From: Thysanoteuthis rhombus
Lineage: Eukaryota > Mollusca > Cephalopoda > Oegopsida > Thysanoteuthidae
Direction of reading: 5' to 3'
NCBI GenBank assembly: GCA_963457665.1
Contig: OY735206.1
Location: 21,282,008 to 21,346,007, forward strand
DNA length: 64,000 nucleotides
The notes below the pieces were generated by a model, which had not been told where the DNA came from, did not search any database, and saw nothing but the letters and a program-made list of their open reading frames with translations. Position numbers and translations under genes: made by a program. This document shows positions 56,960-64,000 of the stretch, piece after piece (position 1 is the stretch's first letter; every line of letters begins with the position of its first letter).

Positions 56960-59900
56960 TCAGTCTTTTAGCGTCCGTCGTTGGACATAGACCTTCCCCA
57001 GGATTTGCCACACTTCTCTATCATGGGCGTCACGGAGCCAGTACTTCCTGAACCTGTCTAGTTCATCTCTCCATCTAATATTTTGCCGGCCTCGGTTGCG
57101 CATATGGTCTCGGGGAATCCATGTTGTGAGTCGTGATGTCCATCGATTGTCAGCCATTCTTGCAACATGGCCAGCCCACCGCCATTTGAGATTTTTTATG
57201 GCTTCTATGATGTCTCTAACTCTTGTCTTTTCCCGGATGTGTTGTGCTGTTTTGTGGTCTCTCCATGTGAGGCCCAGCATTATTCTTTCATGTGCACGTT
57301 GCATGGTTCTCAGCTTACGGGTCTGTTTCTTGGTTAAGTTCCATGTTTCAGCTCCATAAGTGACTATTGGGAGGATGCATTGGTTATACACCCTTCTCTT
57401 TAGGATTAATGGGATCTTATTATTTTTGAAGGTTGAGCTAGCTCTGCCAAAGGCTTGCCATCCTAGTGTGATTCTTCGCTTGATTTCTTCTTCTTTTGAG
57501 GGTCTCATGGAGATTCGTTGCCCTAGGTAGATGTAGTGGTCTACTTTCTCGAGTTCTGTGTCCTCGATTTCGATCTTAGTGTTCTTATCTCCAATGTGGT
57601 TGTTGCACATGATCTTCGTCTTGCTGAAGTTCATGTGCAGGCCGACTTTCTTGCTCTCCTCATTTAGTTCATCTATCATTAGTTGGAGGTCGTGTAGGTT
57701 CTCTGCAAAAAGGGCTATGTCGTCTGCGAATCTGAGGTTGCTCAGATACTCGCCGTCTATTTTAATTCCTTTACTCTCCCAGTCTAGCCTTCTGAAGATC
57801 ATCTCGAGGCAGGCTGTGAAGAGTTTAGGTGAGCTGGTATCACCTTGTCTTACTCCTTTCTGGAGCTGGAAGGGGTCCGAGTCTTTATGTAGCCTGATAA
57901 ATGAGCTGCCGTGATTGTATATATGTTTCAACACTTCAACATATACTGGATCTACACCTTGCCGACTGATGGCCTCCATGACCTTAGGGATTTCTACTGA
58001 GTCGAACGCCTTTTTGAAGTCGATAAATGCTACGGCAAGTGGTAGTCTATATTCTGCTGCTTTTTCTTTCAGTTGATTTATCGAGTGCAGGTGGTCCATG
58101 GTCGAGTAGCTTCTTCTAAAGCCAGCCTGTTCACGTGGCTGGTTTTCATCGAGGGTTTTTGTGATTCGGTTGGTGATGATCTTTGTGAAAAGTTTATATA
58201 CACAGTTGAGTAGGCTTATAGGCCTATAGTTGTTGAGGTCTTTCGGGTTTCCTTTTTTATATAATAGCATTATTATAGCAGTATTCCAATCGTCTGGGAC
58301 TTTACTGTGTTTTAGACACAGGTTGAAGAGGACGGCCAGTTTCCTATTGATGGTTTTACCTGCTTTTCGGAGTAGGTCGATGGTGATGTTGTCTGGTCCA
58401 GGGGCAGTTCCTTTCTTTGTCTGTTTAATGGCTTCCTTCACCTCCCACGGGGTTACTTTTGGGAAGTCCTCTAGTTGTTTGCCCGTGTCTTGCGTATCTT
58501 GCTCATTGTTTTGCAGTCCTTGTTTGGACGAATAAAGTTTTTGGTAGAATTCTTTGGCGCGTTCGACAATCCTGTCTCTGTCTGTTGTTAGGTTTCCATT
58601 TTCCTCGAGTATGCTAGTTATTTGCCTTCGTCCCGAGTTGAGGAGTTTGTTTATAGCTTTGAAGCCCCGACCTTTTTCAAGAGTTGATTCAATGACTGCC
58701 GTTGTGTATCTCCTTCTGTCTTCTCTTCGTTTCTTCTTGATTAATTTGTTTAGTTCAGCCTCTTCAATTTTCTCCCTCGTTGTTGTCGGTGGCTTGAGGT
58801 TTCTGCGTTTTTCCATGAGATTTTTAGTCTCATCCGAGATTTTGCTAATGGGTTGTTTGCCCATTGGCTTGAATGTAGAGGCTACTTCAATTATTGACGT
58901 TGTCATTTTGCTGCTTAGTTCGTTGATGTTGGTGCTGTCTTGTTCAGTAAGAATTCTGAATCTGTTCTTCAATTCGAGCTTGAAAGATTGAACGTGCTCT
59001 TTTGGTATGTTTAGAGGCTGCGGTTTTATATGGAACATTTTCCTGCGTTCTTTATTGGTGTTTATTTGTACTTTACATCGTACCATTCTGTGGTCGCTGC
59101 CTACATTGACTTGATTTAGGACTTGGATGTCCTTGACGATATCGTTTTTGTCCGTTAGGATGTAATCTATTTCGTTTCTTGTTTCGTGATTGGGGCTCCT
59201 CCAAGTCCATTTCCTACTGGGTCCCTTCTTGAAGAAGGTGTTCATGATTTTGAATCCATTAGCCGTCGCAAAGTTTACAAGATCTTCTCCTCTCTCGTTG
59301 CGTATTTTGTATCCAAATTTGCCGACGCAATGTTCATTTCCTTGTCCTACTTGTGCGTTGAAGTCTCCCATGATAACATTGAAGTGTTTTCTGGTGCCTT
59401 GGAGTAGGGAGTTCAAGTCATCATAGAAGTTGTCTATTTCTTGTTGGGTTGATTGTGAAGTGGGAGCGTAGACTTGGATTATATTGAGTTTGTATCGCTT
59501 TGAAAGTTGTATGGTGACGCTAGCTACCCGGTCAGAGACGGCTTTGAAGCCAGTTACATTGTCTTTCAGGTTCTTATTGATGAGAAAGCCAACTCCACTT
59601 TGTTTTACTTTCTCTTTACCGCAGCTGTAAAGAAGATGCTTGCTTCTCAGTTCGATTAGTTCTTCTCCGGGTCTTCTTACCTCACTAATGCCTATGATGT
59701 CCCATTTGACATTTCTGATTTCACTTTCTAGATCAGTTAGGTGCATGTCAGTTGACAGTGTTCTGACGTTGTATGTGCCTATGTATAAATTTGTCTTCTT
59801 GTTGATAGTCTTAGAGTTCTGTTGAAATGGTCGTTGTTTCTGCGGTGACTCAGTAGGGACAGATGGTCCCTTGGTGAAGGATTTGGGTAGTCGCTTTCGG

Positions 59901-60106
59901 AGCACATCACCCCTACCCAAAGTAAGTGATGTGGCTGAGTCTTTTGGGGCCGATGACCCAGCAGGAACTGACGTACTCTTGGTGTAGTTTTTGGGTAGTC
60001 GCCCTTGGAGCATATCACCCCCACCCAAAGCAAGTGATATGGCTGGGCCTTTTGGTACCGAGGTCCCAGCAGGAACGGCCGATATAATATTTGGTGTGCA
60101 AATCAT
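56960..60106 (-). CDS. RTE-type LINE endonuclease-reverse transcriptase polyprotein
   Basis: The product would nick target DNA and copy its own RNA by target-primed reverse transcription. The first in-frame ATG is at 60106, giving about 1048 residues, usual for RTE. The frame stays open upstream to about 60394 without any ATG, running through a T run that would encode about ten Phe, so I prefer the ATG. Numbering from 60316 (a TTG), the N-terminal region has two tandem ~35-residue units plus a partial third (about 81-155, starting VPAG). The APE-like endonuclease spans about 175-412, with GISE near 208-211, GDFN at 317-320 and SDH at 407-409. The reverse transcriptase spans about 630-930, with AFIDFKKAFD near 763-772, GVRQGD near 821-826 and the catalytic FADD at 863-866. 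The C-terminal region (about 980-1110) includes WRWAGHVARM. No stop or frameshift interrupts the domains. The stop TGA is also the first unit of the (TGA)n tail, so there is essentially no 3' UTR. Confidence 0.9.
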   Translation of the reverse strand: MICTPNIISAVPAGTSVPKGPAISLALGGGDMLQGRLPKNYTKSTSVPAGSSAPKDSATSLTLGRGDVLRKRLPKSFTKGPSVPTESPQKQRPFQQNSKTINKKTNLYIGTYNVRTLSTDMHLTDLESEIRNVKWDIIGISEVRRPGEELIELRSKHLLYSCGKEKVKQSGVGFLINKNLKDNVTGFKAVSDRVASVTIQLSKRYKLNIIQVYAPTSQSTQQEIDNFYDDLNSLLQGTRKHFNVIMGDFNAQVGQGNEHCVGKFGYKIRNERGEDLVNFATANGFKIMNTFFKKGPSRKWTWRSPNHETRNEIDYILTDKNDIVKDIQVLNQVNVGSDHRMVRCKVQINTNKERRKMFHIKPQPLNIPKEHVQSFKLELKNRFRILTEQDSTNINELSSKMTTSIIEVASTFKPMGKQPISKISDETKNLMEKRRNLKPPTTTREKIEEAELNKLIKKKRREDRRRYTTAVIESTLEKGRGFKAINKLLNSGRRQITSILEENGNLTTDRDRIVERAKEFYQKLYSSKQGLQNNEQDTQDTGKQLEDFPKVTPWEVKEAIKQTKKGTAPGPDNITIDLLRKAGKTINRKLAVLFNLCLKHSKVPDDWNTAIIMLLYKKGNPKDLNNYRPISLLNCVYKLFTKIITNRITKTLDENQPREQAGFRRSYSTMDHLHSINQLKEKAAEYRLPLAVAFIDFKKAFDSVEIPKVMEAISRQGVDPVYVEVLKHIYNHGSSFIRLHKDSDPFQLQKGVRQGDTSSPKLFTACLEMIFRRLDWESKGIKIDGEYLSNLRFADDIALFAENLHDLQLMIDELNEESKKVGLHMNFSKTKIMCNNHIGDKNTKIEIEDTELEKVDHYIYLGQRISMRPSKEEEIKRRITLGWQAFGRASSTFKNNKIPLILKRRVYNQCILPIVTYGAETWNLTKKQTRKLRTMQRAHERIMLGLTWRDHKTAQHIREKTRVRDIIEAIKNLKWRWAGHVARMADNRWTSRLTTWIPRDHMRNRGRQNIRWRDELDRFRKYWLRDAHDREVWQILGKVYVQRRTLKD

Positions 60107-60275
60107 GGGGAGTAATGGGCCATGCCCTGCCACGCTGGCCCAGGACGTGTTGGCAGGGGGTCTGGTGGATTGTCCACTGCGGGTCAGTGGCAAAAGAGCT
60201 CCACCGGCTCTTGATACACATCCAAACTGTTCTTGTGAAACGAAAGTGGATGTTCGGAGCACCACGGTTCGATTG

Positions 60276-60305
<30 letters not shown>

Positions 60306-60307
<2 letters not shown>

Positions 60308-60446
60308 TCGGATCAATTTTCGAAGTGAGTTGGATGCAAATTCCGGTGGGGACAGCTTGGAGGATACCTCTCCCTTATATAATAAGTTTTTAACTTAGAT
60401 AAAGTCCACAGAGGTTAGATTAATAAAAAAGGTTGCAACAGCATCT
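60306..60446 (-). promoter_or_regulatory. Unique leader between monomers and ORF, with TATA-like motif
   Basis: This ~140-bp segment is not part of the monomer. On the minus strand it contains TTATATAAGGGAGAGG (about 60367-60382), a TATA-like word about 65 bp before the T run. It is followed by GC-richer sequence. A core promoter role is inference; most non-LTR elements use internal TATA-less promoters. Confidence 0.3.
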
Positions 60447-60677
60447 TTAGTCTGGGGACTTCATTTTAGCAGTTGAAAAAGTTTCAATTTTTCCATCGTA
60501 CCTTGCTAAATAATTCGTGCCCGTCTCCCAGCAAGAATTTACTACTGACAATAGATACAGCCTTGATATATCCAACCCTACATTCGTTTGTTTTTTATGG
60601 CAAGTCAAAGTTAGGTCGAGGTAGTGGGGGGGGGAGTATAGGGTCAGTTTAGCTTTTAGATATTTAGATTTCGGCAT
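60447..60677 (-). CDS. Small ORF in the LINE 5' monomer (possible uORF)
   Basis: This 76-codon ATG-initiated frame begins MPKSKYLKAKLTLYSPP. A 75-codon version occupies the same place in the third monomer (61637-61864). In the middle monomer a different G-run length shifts the frame and fuses it differently. There is no recognisable domain. It could be an upstream ORF in the LINE transcript or simply an open frame in a recent duplication. Similarity between copies is explained by the tandem duplication, so it is not evidence of selection. Confidence 0.2.
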   Translation of the reverse strand: MPKSKYLKAKLTLYSPPHYLDLTLTCHKKQTNVGLDISRLYLLSVVNSCWETGTNYLARYDGKIETFSTAKMKSPD

Positions 60678-61970
60678 TTGGGGGAGGGTTCTTTCTTTCT
60701 TTTTTTTTCCTTGTAGATTTATGGTTAATTTCGGGGGAGGGGATTTAGGGTTCTTTGGAATATACGGAATTGGTGCACATTTAGAGATTTTTCTTTTTTT
60801 TTTTTTTTTTTTTTCTGTTTAGCTTTTAGATATTTAGATTTCGGCATTTAGGGGAGACTTTTTCTTTTTTTTTCTTTTTTTTTTTGCTATTTGACCAACG
60901 ATTCGACGCATAGGACATTTACAAGCATGTAATACAGAGTTGGATGAATAGGCAGGCATTAAAGATTATCACAGAACAATGAGGAAATGAACAATAAATC
61001 AAGAAAATTATGTACTCATCTAAACTTGCGGCAATTTTAGTTAGTCTGGGGACTTCATTTTAGCAGTTGAAAAAGTTTCAATTTTTCCATCGTACCTTGC
61101 TAAATAATTCGTGCCCGTCTCCCAGCAAGAATTTACTACTGACAATAGATACAGCCTTGATATATCCAACCCTACATTCGTTTGTTTTTTATGGCAAGTC
61201 AAAGTTAGGTCGAGGTAGTGGGGGGGGGGAGTATAGGGTCAGTTTAGCTTTTAGATATTTAGATTTCGGCATTTGGGGGAGGGTTCTTTCTTTCTTTTTT
61301 TTTCCTTGTAGATTTATGGTTAATTTCGGGGGAGGGGATTTAGGGTTCTTTGGAATATACGGAATTGGTGCACATTTAGAGATTTTTCTTTTTTTTTTTT
61401 TTTTTTTTTTCTGTTTAGCTTTTAGATATTTAGATTTCGGCATTTAGGGGAGACTTTTTCTTTTTTTTTCTTTTTTTTTTTGCTATTTGACCAACGATTC
61501 GACGCATAGGACATTTACAAGCATGTAATACAGAGTTGGATGAATAGGCAGGCATTAAAGATTATCACAGAACAATGAGGAAATGAACAATAAATCAAGA
61601 AAATTATGTACTCATCTAAACTTGCGGCAATTTTAGTTAGTCTGGGGACTTCATTTTAGCAGTTGAAAAAGTTTCAATTTTTCCATCGTACCTTGCTAAA
61701 TAATTCGTGCCCGTCTCCCAGCAAGAATTTACTACTGACAATAGATACAGCCTTGATATATCCAACCCTACATTCGTTTGTTTTTTATGGCAAGTCAAAG
61801 TTAGGTCGAGGTGGGGGGGGGAGTATAGGGTCAGTTTAGCTTTTAGATATTTAGATTTCGGCATTTGGGGGAGGGTTCTTTCTTTTTTTTTCCTTGTAGA
61901 TTTATGGTTAATTTCGGGGGAGGGGATTTAGGGTTCTTTGGAATATACGGAATTGGTGCACATTTAGAGA
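60447..61970 (-). repeat. Tandem ~595-bp monomers forming the LINE 5' region
   Basis: The word TCTGGGGACTTCATTTTAGC begins at 60451, 61045 and 61641, giving periods of 594 and 596 bp. Copies are almost identical, differing mainly in G, T and A run lengths. The third (5'-most on the minus strand) is truncated near 61970. Within each full unit a ~40-bp subrepeat containing GCTTTTAGATATTTAGATTT occurs twice, about 170 bp apart. Because the array lies inside the target-site duplication it travelled with the LINE. By analogy with monomeric mouse L1 promoters it may drive minus-strand transcription; no promoter activity can be read from sequence alone. Confidence 0.82.
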
Positions 61971-62000
61971 TTTCCTCATTGTTCTGTGATAATCTAAATA

Positions 62001-62160
62001 TCTTTCTAAACATATTAAGGACTAAATATTTAAAATTTTAGCCCTCTAACTCCATTAGTGTTGCCTGTTCGCAGCATACATACATACATGACTAGCCAGC
62101 CATCCGGACCCAATTAAAAACTAAAGAACCCATGTTGACAGTTTTGGTTGACAGTTTCTG
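62001..62160 (-). repeat. Family A element, right half of copy split by the LINE
   Basis: It starts with the duplicated TCTTTCTAAACAT and continues ATTAAGGACTAAATATTTAA, TTAGCCCTCTAACTCCATTA and CATACATACATGACTAGCCA. It ends CAGTTTTGGTTGACAGTTTC. Joined to the left half without the extra 13 bp it gives a ~375-bp copy, in keeping with its relatives. Confidence 0.82.
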
Positions 62161-62444
62161 ATATGTTTATGCCTCGTAATTAGTTTACTCGGGTTGAATA
62201 AACCAACACAGGATGGTCGTAATTCCTCTTACGTCTCTCACTACCTCCACTCTCCGCTATAAAACGTTTGTTTATTTTAATTTCAATTGTCCATGAAATC
62301 AGTGTCAGATTAAGGCATGGGCTTTGGGGGCTGCAGCCCAGGGGCCCCCACCAGTTGTGGGGTCTCTAGAGAGTTGAAAGTTATTTGATTTTGAATGCTG
62401 AATCAATGTATAAGTACTCTATATTATCTATTTAAATAGATTCA

Positions 62445-63178
62445 ATTAATATCATCATCAGTATATTATCGATAGACCCTCCTCCAAGATTCTTCAGACC
62501 CTTCTATCATGGGCGTCGCAGAACCAATACTTTCTGAACTCATCTAGTTCGTCTTTCCATCTTGTATTCTGCTGGCTTCAGTTTCGCATGCGATCTCTTT
62601 AGGTCCACGTGGTGAATTGAGATTTCCATCGGTTGTCTGCTATTATTGCAACATTACCAGCCCATTGCCATTTGAGTTTTCTAATGGATTTTATTACGTC
62701 TCGGATTTCTGTTTTTCCAATAAGACACTGTGCTGTTATATGATCTCTTTATGTGAGGTTGAGCATGATTCTTTCATGGACATGTCGCATGGTTCTCAGT
62801 TAGAGGGTCAGTCTCTTGGTTAGGCTCCATGTTTCAGCTCCATAGGTGACAGGGAGGATCCAGTGGTGGTATACTTTTCTTTTTAGGACTGATGTAATTT
62901 TCTTGTTCTCGAATGTTGAGCTTGCTCGTTCGAAGGCTTGCCATCCTAGAGCGATTCTTTGCTTGTTTTCTTTTTTCTTTTGAGGATTTCATGGATATTT
63001 ATTACATCCAGGCAGATGTAGTGGTATACTTTCTCTAGTTTTGCGTTTTCGATTTTGATCGTTGTGTTTGAAGCACATGACCTTTGTTTTGCAGAAGTTC
63101 ATGTGAAGGCCAACTTTCTTGGTTTCTTCATCCGGTCTATCTAGCATTAGTTTGAGGCCGTGACAATTCCCTGCAGAA
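62445..63178 (-). pseudogene. Degenerate 3' fragment of an RTE-type LINE
   Basis: The plus strand begins with a short CATCATCA run and continues with sequence closely parallel to the intact LINE at 56960-57700. Shared stretches include TTCTATCATGGGCGTCGCAG, TCCATGTTTCAGCTCCATA and CTTGCCATCCTAGAGCGATT. On the minus strand these encode the reverse transcriptase C-terminus. Stops and small indels break the frame. It ends within the region equivalent to the sequence just after the catalytic FADD. This is an older relative of the intact copy, 5'-truncated as usual for LINEs. Confidence 0.85.
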
Positions 63179-63790
63179 TGTAAACATAAATGTAGTAAAC
63201 ATTGTAATCCAGGTTCAAGTATGAAACATAAAAAGCCTCTGATATCTACACCCTTGTAGTAAACGTGGACTAACTTCCCTTAATTTAATGTACTTTTGGG
63301 AAAAAATTGTTACCGAGAGATTACGAAAAGGAAATGTTTGAAATATGATTGTTGTTAGTTTTTTTTTTTCTTTTGGAAATATTACTAAGGGCCTTGTAGT
63401 GCGAGTAACCCAGAGATGTACAAAATCTTGATCCAATACTGGATGAAATAATACCCATCTGATGAGGTTAAAAAAGATATATCCTTACTCCATGAGACAC
63501 CAGCCTCAAGTATTCCTTTACATTGTAACTCTTGCGTTACAGAGTAGAACATTAATATTCCTATAAACATTTTCAGCAGTTTACTCTAAAAATATTTCCC
63601 ACGTTCCTACTCTAACTCAAACCCTTTTTAAGATTTTTGCTTCCAGTGCAAGAAAATCTCATGAATCAATCTCACAAAGTTCAATAGAAGAAACGAATGT
63701 CATTATCAAAGAAAATAATATTTTTTAAAAATTTATCTGTTTGACCATTAGATGAGTTTTTCTATTCGATTCACAGAAGAGTTCCATTAC

Positions 63791-63905
63791 TAGAAACTGT
63801 CAACCATAACTTTTCCCATTTTTCAATTGATCATCCTCAACATGGTATGCTATCAGAAGACGTTGGTCGAAATGGACTGTTTCCATTGAGTGAATAACCA
63901 GATCT
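63791..63905 (+). repeat. Family A short derivative
   Basis: The left end TAGAAACTGTCAACCATAAC joins directly to TTTTCCCATTTTTCAATTGA and TCATCCTCAACATGGTATGC. It ends CTGTTTCCATTGAGTGAATA then ACCAGATC. The interior is missing as in the nested copy at 34.2 kb, so this is a second example of the short form. Confidence 0.78.
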
Positions 63906-64000
63906 TTCTTTTAAAATTCTATCTATGAGGATTTCAACTGTCAATACAATTAATTACAAGTAATCGCTGAATTTAAGAGTTAGTTTTGCCAGATTTGATC

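Larger units (their letters stand above)
56939..62000 (-). mobile_element. Full-length RTE-type LINE with tandem 5' monomers
   Basis: The insert is bounded by the direct repeat TCTTTCTAAACAT at 56926-56938 and 62001-62013, a 13-bp target-site duplication. On the minus strand the order is: a short inverted scrap at the 5' tip (61970-61995), a truncated monomer, two full ~595-bp monomers, a unique leader (60306-60446), a 30-nt T run (A run on plus, 60276-60305), one ORF, then a (TGA)n tail (about 56939-56962). RTE elements are known for a single ORF, an APE endonuclease, a very short 3' UTR and a short-repeat tail, all seen here. Flanking sequence on both sides belongs to one family A copy, so the insertion is younger than that copy. 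The intact ORF and near-identical monomers suggest recent activity; activity itself is inference. Confidence 0.88.

Noticed and set aside
57096..60398. Plus-strand frames of 60-145 codons across the LINE
   Set aside because: They are antisense shadows of the intact minus-strand LINE ORF or of its repeated N-terminal segment.
61067..61447. 126-codon plus-strand frame through the LINE monomer
   Set aside because: It is antisense to the LINE, runs through T and G homopolymers, and is not conserved in frame in the neighbouring monomers.

Overview
This is AT-rich, intron- or intergenic-type metazoan DNA. It has long homopolymers, many (TA)n, (CA)n and (CATA)n microsatellites, dense dispersed repeats and no bacterial-style gene packing. 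I found no host gene I can defend, only two unassigned open stretches (10473-10662 and 47761-48096, both minus strand). RTE- and Jockey/CR1-type LINEs, mariner relics, hAT-like and TA-type MITEs, tRNA- and 5S-headed repeats and abundant short tandem repeats together suggest a lophotrochozoan, possibly a mollusc such as a cephalopod. That is an inference from repeat style, not a taxonomic identification.

The centrepiece is an apparently complete RTE-type LINE on the minus strand (56939-62000, about 5.06 kb), flanked by a 13-bp target-site duplication. Its single ORF (endonuclease, reverse transcriptase, C-terminal region) shows no stop or frameshift. The ORF ends in the (TGA)n tail that forms the 3' end of the element. 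The 5' end carries about 2.6 tandem 595-bp monomers, reminiscent of the monomeric promoters of mouse L1. The whole element is inserted in a copy of a ~400-bp family (family A below), splitting it into two halves (56711-56938 and 62001-62160).

Layout. 0-18 kb: relics only (family H, tRNA-headed SINEs, RTE and other LINE 3' scraps, an hAT-like MITE at 16.07-16.40 kb with near-perfect 8-bp TSD). 18-31 kb: family A and C elements, 5S-derived repeats, TA arrays, MITEs, an unusual array of alternating pyrimidine and purine blocks (28.3-29.4 kb), and foldback-like elements with inverted ends. 31-38 kb: another foldback-like element, a cluster of family A copies, an hAT-like MITE with a family A copy nested inside, and a Jockey/CR1-type LINE whose 5' half is inverted relative to its 3' half. 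38-46 kb: microsatellites, a multi-unit repeat, and two adjacent mariner transposase relics (42.2-44.2 kb). 46-57 kb: high density of family A, a 640-bp cryptically simple AT-rich tract, and a compound trinucleotide inverted repeat. 57-62 kb: the intact LINE. 62-64 kb: an older relative of the same LINE and a short family A derivative.

The only likely functional protein-coding unit is the LINE. Everything else reads as a layered record of transposition, and several nestings let relative ages be read directly.
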